The notes: generated by a model from the sequence alone, not told the origin. DNA of 32,101 bases from Mageeibacillus sp. UBA1193 (GCA_002310155.1 DBYF01000128.1:58477-90577); one strand, 5' to 3'. Positions 1-8,252 are shown, numbered from the stretch's first letter. Program-made: numbers and translations.

Positions 1-567
1 GAAGAGGTAAGAAACTGCCCCAAGTGCGGCGCGCGGCTTCTCTCCGAAGTCTGCCAGTTCTGCGGCACATATATCGGTGAAGTCGCGACCGGAGATCTGA
101 CTCCCGAGTATCCTCTTGTAGAGTGCAAAAACGGCAAGCTCGGTTTCTGGAACATCGGATTTCCCTTTATGTTCGGAGGCATCTTCCTGGGTGTTTCTCT
201 TCCCATGTTGATCATCTTCCTGGCAACCGGATTTGCACCCTGGTATATTATACTCTTCTTCATTCCGTTCATTCTGATCGGCATCATCTCCATCATCGTC
301 GGGATCCGCGCATTCTTGCGTCACCTTTCGGTCAAAAAAAGCGGGGTCGTCCGTACCGGCGTAGTATACGGATATATGGATGACACGGTCGCCTATAACG
401 GCGTCAACGCGCAGAAGATCAAGATCCTCCTGGATACTTCCGAGGGAAAGAAGTTCATCCTTCTTCCGCTCGGCACGACCACCAAGCCTTATGAAGTCAA
501 CAGCGAAGTGCAGGTCATGCTTATGGGCGACAGTGCGATGATCCTGGACAAAGAGATCAAATGGTAA
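1..567 (+). CDS. zinc-ribbon membrane protein, 3' part (5' end outside window)
   Basis: The frame is open from the first base, so the gene begins upstream of the window; the ATG at 169 is internal. The 188 visible residues start with a four-cysteine zinc ribbon (Cys 6, 9, 18 and 21 of the fragment, in CPKCG and CQFCG contexts). About 30 polar residues follow, then two strongly hydrophobic segments (roughly fragment residues 55-80 and 82-103) and a soluble C-terminal domain of about 80 residues that looks beta-rich. The order zinc ribbon - two membrane helices - cytosolic tail is common in uncharacterised Clostridia proteins, and no specific function can be assigned. The stop lies 19 nt before the dehydrogenase start, so the two genes are probably co-transcribed. 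Confidence 0.75.
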   Translation, partial: EEVRNCPKCGARLLSEVCQFCGTYIGEVATGDLTPEYPLVECKNGKLGFWNIGFPFMFGGIFLGVSLPMLIIFLATGFAPWYIILFFIPFILIGIISIIVGIRAFLRHLSVKKSGVVRTGVVYGYMDDTVAYNGVNAQKIKILLDTSEGKKFILLPLGTTTKPYEVNSEVQVMLMGDSAMILDKEIKW

Positions 568-586
568 ATCGGGAAAGGGAAAAGAA

Positions 587-1288
587 ATGACAAAGACCGC
601 CATCGTCACCGGAGCTTCTTCCGGAATCGGAAAAGCCATCTGTGAGACTCTCCTCAATATGGACTATGAGGTCTACGGCATCGGCCGTGATTTCAGCCGC
701 TCCGGGAATATAGATGAGCATGTATCTTTTCACAAAGTCGAATTTGACCTGCTCGAGACTTCCAAGATCGAACCGACGATCCGGGACATCTCCAAGGGAA
801 AGACGATCGATCTTCTCGTCAACTGCGCAGGAGTCGGCTTCTACGGACTTCACGATGAGATCAAGCCGGAGAATATCTCCGAGCTCGTCAGAACGAATCT
901 CGAAGTGCCTCTTCTTCTCTCGAATATCCTTTTGAAGAAACTGAAAGAAACTAAAGGAACGATCCTTAACATCGCTTCCGTCACAGCCAACCAGAGCAAC
1001 CCTCACGGAGCTGCTTACGGTGCGACAAAGGCAGGTCTTCTCAGTTTCGGCAAAAGTCTCTTTGATGAAGTAAGAAAACACGGTGTGAAGGTCACCACGA
1101 TCCTTCCGGACATGACCGATACGAACCTCTACAGGAACGCGGACTTCGAGGCATCGAAAGAAGAAAACGCACGGCTCGTTCCACAGGACGTGGCAGATGC
1201 CGTGCGCTATATTCTGTCAGCTGATCCGCATATGGTCATCACGGAGTTTACCATCAGACCGCAGCTTCACCGTATCGAGAAGAAGTGA
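587..1288 (+). CDS. short-chain dehydrogenase/reductase (SDR) family oxidoreductase
   Basis: This is a 233-residue classical SDR, a cytosolic NAD(P)(H)-dependent oxidoreductase of unknown substrate. The glycine-rich cofactor loop TGASSGIG is at residues 8-15, the structural NCAG motif at 79-82, and the catalytic Ser131, Tyr144 and Lys148 (YGATK) are all present. The length is typical of the family. The start ATG follows a purine-rich AAAGGG ribosome binding site by 7 nt and lies 19 nt after the zinc-ribbon membrane gene, which implies an operon. It is convergent with the lipoprotein gene on the other strand, with only 5 nt between the stops and no obvious intrinsic terminator. Substrate cannot be predicted from sequence. 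Confidence 0.92.
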   Translation: MTKTAIVTGASSGIGKAICETLLNMDYEVYGIGRDFSRSGNIDEHVSFHKVEFDLLETSKIEPTIRDISKGKTIDLLVNCAGVGFYGLHDEIKPENISELVRTNLEVPLLLSNILLKKLKETKGTILNIASVTANQSNPHGAAYGATKAGLLSFGKSLFDEVRKHGVKVTTILPDMTDTNLYRNADFEASKEENARLVPQDVADAVRYILSADPHMVITEFTIRPQLHRIEKK

Positions 1289-1293
1289 TCCTC

Positions 1294-2430
1294 TCAGGCA
1301 CCCTTCTGTGTGCCGCCCCACTCTACTACCGTGAATCCTTTTCTATCCGGGCGTTCCGGCAGCGTAAGCGCGCGGTCTTCCGGGATCTCCACTGCTTCAT
1401 CTAATGGCTTAAAGACCATGTAGACACGGATCTCCGTATCCGGCGCGGGCACCACATTCAGCTTCGCCCACTCGTTATACTTCTCATTCGGGAATGAGAT
1501 CAGGTTATACGGGCTTGCCTGAAGCTTCGGGAGCCAGTACGAGATGAAGTCATCGATCTCACTGTCGTTCAGTCCGCTTGCCGCGAGGTATTCTTCCAGG
1601 AATGCCGCCGTGTCTTCTGAAGCGACGCATGCTGCCTTCTCGAAGACATCACCGCCCATCTCCTGCTCACCTTCCCAGAAGAGGTAATCATAGTATCTGG
1701 ACGTACCCTTATCAAGGATCTTTCCACCCGGGTATGCCGTCACGTTCCAGCCGTTCCCGTACTCCGGATACGAGCAGGTCATTCTTCCCTCGAGATCCAG
1801 GGTCACGGAGACATCCATTTCTTTTTCCGGATACAGGTAGATCACCGGCTTCTCTTCTACTTCGAGAGGAGTCGTCTCAATTTCCTTCTCGGAGACCACC
1901 CTGAAGTCCGCCATGCACTCGACGACACCGTCTTCACGGGACAGTACGATCGTATACTTGCCATTATCGAAATCATCGAGTTCGAGGAAGTACATCAGCC
2001 CGTTAGAGGTTTCCCCGGTATCGACATCTTCTCTGGAAATCTTTTTCCCGCTCGCCGAGACCAGCGCGTCCTTGATCTCCCACTCATACTTCTTGTTATA
2101 CTCGAAGATACGCGCCGTCAGCGCGATCTTACCGGTCTTCTTCAGATCATGCTTTTTATAGACCTTATCCGAGAAAAAGACCTGCAGCGTCAGCTTGTCT
2201 CCCTCGCATGCCTGTTTCTCTTCACGCATGCCCAGGAGCTCTGCATCCTCCACCCACAGGTCATCTTCATCTTGAGGGAACATCACGCCGTCACAGGTGA
2301 CATTCTCTTTATCCGGATCTCCCGAAAGCACTTTCACGGTTTTCTTTTTCGAACAGGCACAGCTTGCGGTCAGTACCGCACAAGTCAATGCCAGAGCCAT
2401 ACACTTGACTGTTAATTTCTTCATCCTCAT
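1294..2430 (-). CDS. putative lipoprotein with C-terminal KPVIYLYP-type domain
   Basis: This is a predicted exported lipoprotein of unknown function. I chose the ATG at 2430 over the longer in-frame ATG at 2457 because an AAGGAG site lies between them and the signal peptide then starts MRMKK; a GTG at 2436 is an alternative. From 2430 the protein is 378 aa with a basic N-terminus, a hydrophobic core and a cysteine at residue 24 in a slightly atypical lipobox (TASC). A Lys-rich linker is followed by a beta-rich domain. A C-terminal domain begins at the motif KPVIYLYPEKE and contains GWNVTAYP and YDYLFWEG; I recognise this as a recurring, uncharacterised domain of Gram-positive surface proteins. 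It probably sits on the outer face of the cell membrane. Confidence 0.7.
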   Translation of the reverse strand: MRMKKLTVKCMALALTCAVLTASCACSKKKTVKVLSGDPDKENVTCDGVMFPQDEDDLWVEDAELLGMREEKQACEGDKLTLQVFFSDKVYKKHDLKKTGKIALTARIFEYNKKYEWEIKDALVSASGKKISREDVDTGETSNGLMYFLELDDFDNGKYTIVLSREDGVVECMADFRVVSEKEIETTPLEVEEKPVIYLYPEKEMDVSVTLDLEGRMTCSYPEYGNGWNVTAYPGGKILDKGTSRYYDYLFWEGEQEMGGDVFEKAACVASEDTAAFLEEYLAASGLNDSEIDDFISYWLPKLQASPYNLISFPNEKYNEWAKLNVVPAPDTEIRVYMVFKPLDEAVEIPEDRALTLPERPDRKGFTVVEWGGTQKGA

Positions 2431-2492
2431 AATCACTTTCTTCTCCTTCAAAAGCACTAATGAGGCAATTAATTTCCTCTAGGTCAAGTATA

Positions 2493-2960
2493 TCACACGC
2501 GGATCGTAAGGACGCTGTTCTTTCCGTTCAGTTCGATCGTGTTCTTCGCGTTCGGATCAAGCGGAAGATCGCAGCGGATCTCATTGTTTTTTCCTTCGCA
2601 TCTCGTATTGAAAACAAATCCTTCCGGTACGATCAGTTCCGCCTCGCCCTTGAGAAGATTGATATCGATATTTCCATCGATCCTGTCCGCGATGATCTTG
2701 ATTCTACCTTCGCCGTCGATCTCGAGTCTCTCGAAAGAAATGCCCTTCAGATTGAGTGTCGTATTCTCGATGAACACCTCAATATTTCCGGCCATCGGAG
2801 GGATGCCGACGAGTGCTTTTTCCACACCGTCAATATCGATATCCGCCTGGTCGCGGTCTGTATCGAACTTCACCTTCGAGGGCACCACGATGGTGTCATT
2901 ATCTGTCGCGAAAAGAGTAGCTTCTGCTGCCTTCTTGATCTTGATGTCGTAGTCCTTCAT
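2493..2960 (-). CDS. DUF4097-like beta-strand-repeat protein
   Basis: This 155-residue protein is built almost entirely of short alternating beta strands separated by Gly/Asn/Asp turns (for example GRIKIIADRIDGNIDINLL). That is the pattern of DUF4097/DUF2807-type putative adhesin solenoids. It has no signal peptide or membrane segment, unlike many members, so its location is uncertain. The start is supported by GGAGG 8 nt upstream. It lies between two lipoprotein genes on the same strand, 62 nt upstream of the KPVIYLYP lipoprotein gene (start at 2430). A possible extended -10 (TG-A-TATTCT) exists in the upstream gap but is weak. The assignment rests on the repeat pattern, not on catalytic residues. 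Confidence 0.6.
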   Translation of the reverse strand: MKDYDIKIKKAAEATLFATDNDTIVVPSKVKFDTDRDQADIDIDGVEKALVGIPPMAGNIEVFIENTTLNLKGISFERLEIDGEGRIKIIADRIDGNIDINLLKGEAELIVPEGFVFNTRCEGKNNEIRCDLPLDPNAKNTIELNGKNSVLTIRV

Positions 2961-3090
2961 TTTTTCATTCCTCCATCTGCTGTGTTTATTCTGTCGGCTG
3001 TTTTCCCGACCGTCTTTGCTCTTTACGGTTTCAGAATATCACGCAGAATAAAGGAAATCCTTAAACGATTATTAAATGCGGTCTGTGGTC

Positions 3091-4671
3091 TCAGATCGTA
3101 AACTCGAGAATGTTGCTGATCGGCGCATACACGTCTTCAACATAGCCCTCGATATACACTTTGTACGAGCCCTTCCGATCCGGAGACAGAACATGTTCCG
3201 CATCAAGTGTTTCGCCACTGATACTTTCTCTATAGATGATCACCCCATCGCATTCCACATGCCACAATATGGCCCCCTTCATGCCCGAGAGGTTGCCTCC
3301 GTTTTCGAGGATATCGCTGGTAACGGAATAATCATCATTCAGTGTGATCTGAAGAAGCTCGAGAGATTCGATCTCCTCTCCCCGTTTTTCCTTGTATGAC
3401 AGGTAGTGGTATACTTCACTGCCGCCATTGAGAGTAAACTCCGCAGAACAGTTTACAAATGAAAGCTCAGTGACCCATCCGGCCAGGCCGCCCTCTTTCG
3501 CAGATCCCCCGGTACTGATATTTCCTTGCGCATGTACATTCTCCCACTTTCCATCTCCAACGAATTGGCCTACACATATTCCTACATTACTGAGTCCGGA
3601 AACATGCGCATTGGTAAAGGAGATATTCTTCATTGTCAGATCCTTACTGTATCCGACAAAGCCGCAGTCTTCGCGCCCACCATCAAGTCTTAGTCCGTTG
3701 ACCGTATGTCCCTGACCATCGATCAGGCCGCAAAATTCATGGACTTCTCCACTTCTTTCCGAGATCCATCCCATCGGCATCCAGTCGTATCCCTCAAGAT
3801 CGATGTCATCTTCAAGATACACTTCGCAATAAGAGGAAAGATTCCGGTCCGAAGTATTCACGTAATAGACTACGGATGCGAGCTGTTCAGGCGTAGAGAC
3901 ATGGAAACTCGGAGCACTATCGTTCATCCACTTACGATCCACGAGTTCCATGATGTTTCCCGTATCGTATTCTTTTTCCCATGCGGACATATTCTTTATC
4001 TCGTCCGGAAGCTCATACTCATATTTTGAAGCATCCATACCCTGGCTCTTATACCACTGATACGCATCTACCAGCAAATAGTTACCGGACTGGCCGCCTA
4101 TTTCAGCCGTCACCTGATTCTTATCCACATCCACTTTCGCACCAGCGACCTCAGAGCAGACAAAAGCATCATCGGAACTGTAAAGCAGGAGAAGATTCTC
4201 TTCCGGGACACCCATCAGTTTGTCTTCTTCATAGTTGAAGATAAGCAGTGTTTTGTTAGGGTCCGGCAATTTACTTGAAAAAGAGGTACTCGCATTATAG
4301 TTTGTCGGAGTCCAGTAAACGCATACTGCCACGCCGACCACTCCCGGGACACTGTCGCTCCATTCATCTTCATACATATCGACCTTGAATGAAATATCGG
4401 AGATCAGTTTCACTTCCACAGACCCGATACCGCGACGGTTCTTATCCCTGACCTTATAACTGAATTCCTGTGCCCCGGAATAATCATCAACGCTTTCTTC
4501 GGGAACATCCGAACTTGCGTCTGCATCGCTTGTATCTTTGTCGGAGATGTCTTCGGAGGAAGTCTTTGTCTCACGGTCTTTCTTATCCGTTTTTTTCGAA
4601 GAACCGCACCCCGTTATCCCCATGAGCATCGCAAGAATAAGAAGTATGGCCATCACATGTTTTCTGCACAT
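3091..4671 (-). CDS. lipoprotein with GLUG-type repeats
   Basis: This is a 526-aa exported lipoprotein. Residues 1-22 form a type II signal peptide with a good lipobox (ITGC, lipidated Cys22), followed by a Ser/Asp/Lys-rich linker (about 23-68). Residues 70-200 look like a beta domain. From about residue 257 a repeat region includes DGQGHTVNGL (318-327), CGFVGYSKD, SNVGICVGQF and GGLAGWVTEL, the spacing and glycine pattern of GLUG motifs found in bacterial surface adhesins and peptidases, forming a short beta-helix. The C-terminal 90 residues resemble an Ig-like fold. GGAG lies 8 nt upstream of the ATG. It is probably a surface-attached ligand-binding protein; there is no catalytic signature. 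Confidence 0.75.
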   Translation of the reverse strand: MCRKHVMAILLILAMLMGITGCGSSKKTDKKDRETKTSSEDISDKDTSDADASSDVPEESVDDYSGAQEFSYKVRDKNRRGIGSVEVKLISDISFKVDMYEDEWSDSVPGVVGVAVCVYWTPTNYNASTSFSSKLPDPNKTLLIFNYEEDKLMGVPEENLLLLYSSDDAFVCSEVAGAKVDVDKNQVTAEIGGQSGNYLLVDAYQWYKSQGMDASKYEYELPDEIKNMSAWEKEYDTGNIMELVDRKWMNDSAPSFHVSTPEQLASVVYYVNTSDRNLSSYCEVYLEDDIDLEGYDWMPMGWISERSGEVHEFCGLIDGQGHTVNGLRLDGGREDCGFVGYSKDLTMKNISFTNAHVSGLSNVGICVGQFVGDGKWENVHAQGNISTGGSAKEGGLAGWVTELSFVNCSAEFTLNGGSEVYHYLSYKEKRGEEIESLELLQITLNDDYSVTSDILENGGNLSGMKGAILWHVECDGVIIYRESISGETLDAEHVLSPDRKGSYKVYIEGYVEDVYAPISNILEFTI

Positions 4672-4708
4672 TGCGAAATCTCCTTTCTCCGAAAAGAATC
4701 ACAGTTCC

Positions 4709-4714
4709 ATTATA
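4709..4714 (-). promoter_or_regulatory. -10 element upstream of the GLUG lipoprotein gene
   Basis: A perfect TATAAT on the minus strand lies about 38 nt upstream of the lipoprotein ATG and directly after the U-tract of the rho terminator. No good -35 is present at 16-18 nt spacing, so activity may need an activator. The position, just after a terminator and before a gene, supports it. Confidence 0.45.
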
Positions 4715-4715
4715 C

Positions 4716-4748
4716 AAAAAAAGAACAGGCCGCTCGACCTGTTCTTTT
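4716..4748 (-). terminator. intrinsic terminator of rho
   Basis: On the minus strand an 11-bp stem AAAAGAACAGG / CCTGTTCTTTT with an 8-nt loop is followed by a run of Ts. It lies 24 nt after the rho stop codon. Confidence 0.88.
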
Positions 4749-4772
4749 CTAAAAGCACTCGTTTTTGTTATT

Positions 4773-6797
4773 TCAGTTTCCGTTTGCCGAACCGTTCGCG
4801 CCGGTACCACGCATCGCGTCGAAGACTTCCTTATCCGCAAAGGAGACCTTGACGGAACGTACGAAGTGATCGTTGGAGTTGGTACGCAGAAGCAGGTTGA
4901 TGATCGTCTCGGTGACCGGCGCAGTCTCCATCTGGGAGAATGCTTTTCGGATCGTCCATACGGCATCGAGTTCTTCCTGGGACATCAGGAGATCCTCGCG
5001 ACGCGTACCGGACTTGTTGATATCGATCGCCGGGAAGATACGCTTCTCGGAGAGCTTTCTGTCGAGGTAGACTTCCATGTTACCGGTACCCTTGAATTCC
5101 TCGAAGATAACTTCGTCCATTCGGGATCCGGTCTCGATGAGAGAGGTCGCTACGATCGTAAGGCTTCCGCCGTTCTCGATATTTCTTGCCGCACCGAAGA
5201 AACGCTTCGGTCCATAGAGAGATCCCGGATCCAGACCACCGGACAGCGTACGGCCGGTCGGTGTGATCGTCAGGTTGTAAGCACGTGCCAGACGAGTCAT
5301 GGAGTCGAGGAGGATAACGACATCCTCACCCATCTCAACAAGACGCATCGCGCGCTCGAGAACGAGCTCGGTAACACGTGTATGGTTCTCCGGCTTCTTA
5401 TCGAATGTGGAGTATACGACTTCGCCCTTGATAGAGCGCTGCATGTCGGTAACTTCCTCCGGACGCTCATCGATGAGAAGTACGATGAGCTTCGTCTTCG
5501 GGCTGTTCTGTGTGATCGCGTTCGCGATCTTCTGCAGAAGGATCGTCTTACCTGCTTTCGGCGGGGAAACGATCATACCACGCTGTCCTTTACCGATTGG
5601 GGATACGAGGTCGATGATACGTGTACTGAGCTCCTGCTTTCCGGTCTCGAGACGGAATCTCTCATCCGGGTAGATAGGGGTAAGTCTCTCAAAGTGCGGA
5701 CGGCGTCCGAGCTTATCGATCTCCACGTCGTTAACTGTCGTGATATAGCTTAATGCCAGGTTCTTCTCCTGACCTCTCTTCGGAAGCGCAAAACCACGGA
5801 TCTGGTCACCGATACGGAGTCCGAAACGGCGGATCAGATTGGTCGGTACGAATACGTCCTGCGGAGACGGCAGATAGTTCTCTCTTCTGACAAAACCATA
5901 TCCGCCATCGGAAACGAGCTCAAGCACACCCACGAACTCGATCGGCTCGATCTGCGGCTTATTATTCTCAGGCGCGTTCTCGCCTTCCTGGGAAGCCTTC
6001 TCTTCCGAAGAACCTTCACCCTCAGCAGAAGGCGCTGCCTCACCTGCCGGACGGATCTCCACACTTCTGTGGCGGCCCTTCTTATTCTTACCGTTTCTTC
6101 CCTGCTGGGCATTCTCCTTCGGAGCTTCGGTCTTTTCTTCCGGTGCTTTCTCAGAAGTCTCTTCCGCAGGCTTCTCGGAAGGTTCATCCTTCGGCTGTCC
6201 AGCAGCTTCAGAAGCCTCTTCCTTCTTACCTTTCTTCTTATTTCTGGACTTCTTATCGGAAGATTTCTCTTCCTTCGGAGCTTCCTCTTTCTTATCCGAA
6301 AGCACTTCTGCACTTTCTTCTTTTACAGCAGAAGCTTCAGACGCAGGTGCAGCCTCAGCTGTCTCTGCCGCTTCCTTTTTCTTTTTCGATCTGGACTTGG
6401 AAGCCGGTGCCGCCTCGCTCTTTTCAGCAGGAGCTGCTTCAGCCTCGGACTTCTCCGCAGACTTTTCTTCTGTCTTCGCCTTCTTCGTCTTCTTTGCCGG
6501 GGCCTTTTCTGCCTTTACCGGCTCCTCAGAAGCAGCTGCTTCTGTCTTTTCTTCAGAAACTGTTTCGTCTTTCTTTGCTGTCTTTTTCTTCGGCGCTGCT
6601 GCCTTCTTCGCCTTCGCCTTCGGCTCAGCCTTTTCAGCTGCTGCCGGCTGCTGGGAACGCTTCTGTTCAGCATCGAGAAGACTCGCAAGCTCTGCCTGGC
6701 TCATGTTCTCCGCCTGATCAGGAGTGACCAGCTGGAATGCTACTGCAATTGCAGAAAGAGCCTCTTTGCTTTTCGAGAAAAAATCTTCTTGGGCCAC
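4773..6797 (-). CDS. rho: transcription termination factor Rho with long disordered insertion
   Basis: Hexameric RNA-dependent ATPase/helicase that ends transcription. The start is a GTG with GAGGT 6 nt upstream. The 674 residues are much longer than E. coli Rho (419). Residues 1-45 are a short helical Rho_N-like domain. Residues about 46-283 are a low-complexity Ala/Lys/Glu/Ser-rich insertion. Residues 285-355 are the cold-shock RNA-binding domain (GGYGFVRR). The ATPase core has Walker A PPKAGKT at 412-418 and Walker B VVILLD at 493-498, and the secondary RNA-binding loop region reads FKGTGNMEVYLDRKLSEKR. All core motifs are intact, so it should be active. The gene has its own promoter, a leader of roughly 180 nt and its own terminator. 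The insertion probably changes RNA affinity or promotes condensate formation; that is inference. Confidence 0.97.
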   Translation of the reverse strand: MAQEDFFSKSKEALSAIAVAFQLVTPDQAENMSQAELASLLDAEQKRSQQPAAAEKAEPKAKAKKAAAPKKKTAKKDETVSEEKTEAAASEEPVKAEKAPAKKTKKAKTEEKSAEKSEAEAAPAEKSEAAPASKSRSKKKKEAAETAEAAPASEASAVKEESAEVLSDKKEEAPKEEKSSDKKSRNKKKGKKEEASEAAGQPKDEPSEKPAEETSEKAPEEKTEAPKENAQQGRNGKNKKGRHRSVEIRPAGEAAPSAEGEGSSEEKASQEGENAPENNKPQIEPIEFVGVLELVSDGGYGFVRRENYLPSPQDVFVPTNLIRRFGLRIGDQIRGFALPKRGQEKNLALSYITTVNDVEIDKLGRRPHFERLTPIYPDERFRLETGKQELSTRIIDLVSPIGKGQRGMIVSPPKAGKTILLQKIANAITQNSPKTKLIVLLIDERPEEVTDMQRSIKGEVVYSTFDKKPENHTRVTELVLERAMRLVEMGEDVVILLDSMTRLARAYNLTITPTGRTLSGGLDPGSLYGPKRFFGAARNIENGGSLTIVATSLIETGSRMDEVIFEEFKGTGNMEVYLDRKLSEKRIFPAIDINKSGTRREDLLMSQEELDAVWTIRKAFSQMETAPVTETIINLLLRTNSNDHFVRSVKVSFADKEVFDAMRGTGANGSANGN

Positions 6798-6984
6798 AAA
6801 TTTACCTCACTTGTCAAAATTGGAATCGTTCTTCGTACACCTGCATATGGACATACATATACATCAAATAGGAGCAGGGATTATTGAATTAATTCTTTTG
6901 CGAAACGAATGATACCTCATCTGTATTGCTATTTTCCCTTCTCCGAGAAAACTATGGAACGCAATACATCTTTAAACTGTTGAC

Positions 6985-7014
6985 ATTATATGCTTTCCGC
7001 CTCGCGATTGTCAA
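6985..7014 (-). promoter_or_regulatory. sigma-A type promoter of rho
   Basis: On the minus strand TTGACA (7009-7014) and TATAAT (6985-6990), both perfect consensus, are separated by 18 nt. The expected start near 6978 gives a leader of about 180 nt before the rho GTG. The 309-nt stretch 6798-7106 holds this promoter, the leader and the mreB terminator, and no convincing gene. Confidence 0.85.
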
Positions 7015-7045
7015 CTTTATCACATTCCGATACAGGCTTCCTATC

Positions 7046-7075
7046 AAAAAGGACTCGTCGCAATGACGAGTCCTT
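7046..7075 (-). terminator. intrinsic terminator of mreB
   Basis: On the minus strand AAGGACTCGTC pairs with GACGAGTCCTT across a 5-nt loop, then TTTTT. It lies about 30 nt after the mreB stop codon and just before the rho promoter. Confidence 0.9.
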
Positions 7076-7106
7076 ACTGTGTCTTTATTGATCCGGTTTG
7101 ATCCGA

Positions 7107-8117
7107 TCAGGTATCGCCGAGGGCAGCGAACTTGTCCATCATGCCGAGTGCTTTACCAGTACCGATCGCAACGCAGGAAACTGTATCTTCAGCAACACAT
7201 ACATCGATACCGATCTTAGTCGCGAGCATTCTGTCGAGACCATAAAGCAGCGCACCACCACCGGTCATTACGATACCACGCTGGGAGATATCGGCCATGA
7301 GCTCCGGCGGAGTTCTCTCGAGTACGGAGTGAACGGCATCGAAGATAGCGGCTACCGGCTCTTCAAGAGCTTCGAGCATCTCAGTGGAAGAAACGGTAAC
7401 TGTCGCCGGAAGACCGGTGATGAGGTTACGTCCACGGACATCCATGGTCATTTCTTCTTCTCTCGGATAAGCACATCCGATGTTGATCTTTAATTCTTCC
7501 GCAGTCTTCTCACCGATGAGAACGTTGTGCTTACGGCGGACATGCTTAACGATTGCTTCGTCGAACTTGTCGCCCGCAACCTTCAGGGAGAAGTCTACTA
7601 CAGGCTCACAGAGGGAGATAACAGCGATATCTGTTGTACCACCGCCGATATCTACGATCATGGAACCGCATGCTTTGGTAATATCGATGCCGGCACCGAT
7701 AGCAGCAGCGATCGGCTCACGGATCAGGAATACATCCTTCGCGCCGGCATGACGGCATGCATCCTCAACGGCCTTCTGTTCAACCGGAGTGATAACGGAA
7801 GGTACACAAACAACGATCGTCGGACGGAAGTATGTCGCACGGATACCCTGACATACACGGCCGATGAAAGCCTTCAGCATGACCTCTGTTACTTTAAAGT
7901 CGGAAATAACACCATCTCTCAGCGGACGGATCGCCTCAACGACACCCGGAGTTCTACCAAGCATCAGGCTGGCGCTCTCACCTACCGCCAGAACGGTTCC
8001 TGTCTTCGTATTTACCGCAACAACGGAAGGTTCCTTAAGAACTACGCCCTTGCCGCGGACATAAATAAGGACACTGCTTGTGCCCAAATCAATACCAATA
8101 TCTAATCCTAAGCCCAT
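7107..8117 (-). CDS. mreB: rod shape-determining protein MreB (MreB/Mbl family)
   Basis: Actin-like ATPase that polymerises under the cell membrane and directs elongation peptidoglycan synthesis. I start at the ATG at 8117 (MGLGLDIGIDLG), which has GAGGTG 6 nt upstream; a longer in-frame ATG at 8168 lies inside the leader hairpin region and has no ribosome binding site. The 336-aa protein is full length. The phosphate-1 loop DIGIDLGTSS is at 6-15, followed by the diagnostic KGVVLKEPSVVAV; phosphate-2 is VDIGGGTTDIAVIS and the adenosine motif is MTGGGALLYG. The gene stands alone, without mreC or mreD, between its own promoter and terminator. This suggests it could be one of several MreB paralogues (Mbl or MreBH) in the genome. 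Confidence 0.95.
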   Translation of the reverse strand: MGLGLDIGIDLGTSSVLIYVRGKGVVLKEPSVVAVNTKTGTVLAVGESASLMLGRTPGVVEAIRPLRDGVISDFKVTEVMLKAFIGRVCQGIRATYFRPTIVVCVPSVITPVEQKAVEDACRHAGAKDVFLIREPIAAAIGAGIDITKACGSMIVDIGGGTTDIAVISLCEPVVDFSLKVAGDKFDEAIVKHVRRKHNVLIGEKTAEELKINIGCAYPREEEMTMDVRGRNLITGLPATVTVSSTEMLEALEEPVAAIFDAVHSVLERTPPELMADISQRGIVMTGGGALLYGLDRMLATKIGIDVCVAEDTVSCVAIGTGKALGMMDKFAALGDT

Positions 8118-8140
8118 GATCGACACCTCATATATAGAAA

Positions 8141-8159
8141 AATACGTGATCCACGTATT
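8141..8159 (-). promoter_or_regulatory. terminator-like hairpin / palindrome in the mreB leader
   Basis: An 8-bp perfect inverted repeat with a 3-nt spacer (AATACGTG-N3-CACGTATT) lies between the predicted mreB start site and its ribosome binding site. On the minus strand it is followed by TTTTTC, so it could act as an attenuator; it could equally be a protein-binding operator. Confidence 0.45.
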
Positions 8160-8163
8160 GTTA

Positions 8164-8192
8164 TGCACAAATAAACACGTTAATGATACAAT
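8164..8192 (+). promoter_or_regulatory. possible promoter of the TraX-family gene
   Basis: TGCACA (8164-8169), 17 nt, then TACAAT (8187-8192). The -35 is only 4/6. Its -10 overlaps the divergent mreB -10. Confidence 0.4.
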
Positions 8193-8211
8193 AAATGTGC
8201 TTATCTTTCAA
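8183..8211 (-). promoter_or_regulatory. sigma-A type promoter of mreB
   Basis: On the minus strand TTGAAA (8206-8211) and TATCAT (8183-8188) are separated by 17 nt. The predicted start near 8176 gives a 59-nt leader that contains the inverted repeat at 8141-8159. Confidence 0.65.
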
Positions 8212-8252
8212 CGCTACGACATTGCATTCATTTTACAAATCGGGGTGAAATT

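Noticed and set aside
6069..6887. 272-codon plus-strand frame rich in Leu/Phe/Arg, membrane-protein-like
   Set aside because: It is the complement of the Lys/Glu/Ala repeats in the Rho insertion, which yields apparent hydrophobic helices by chance.
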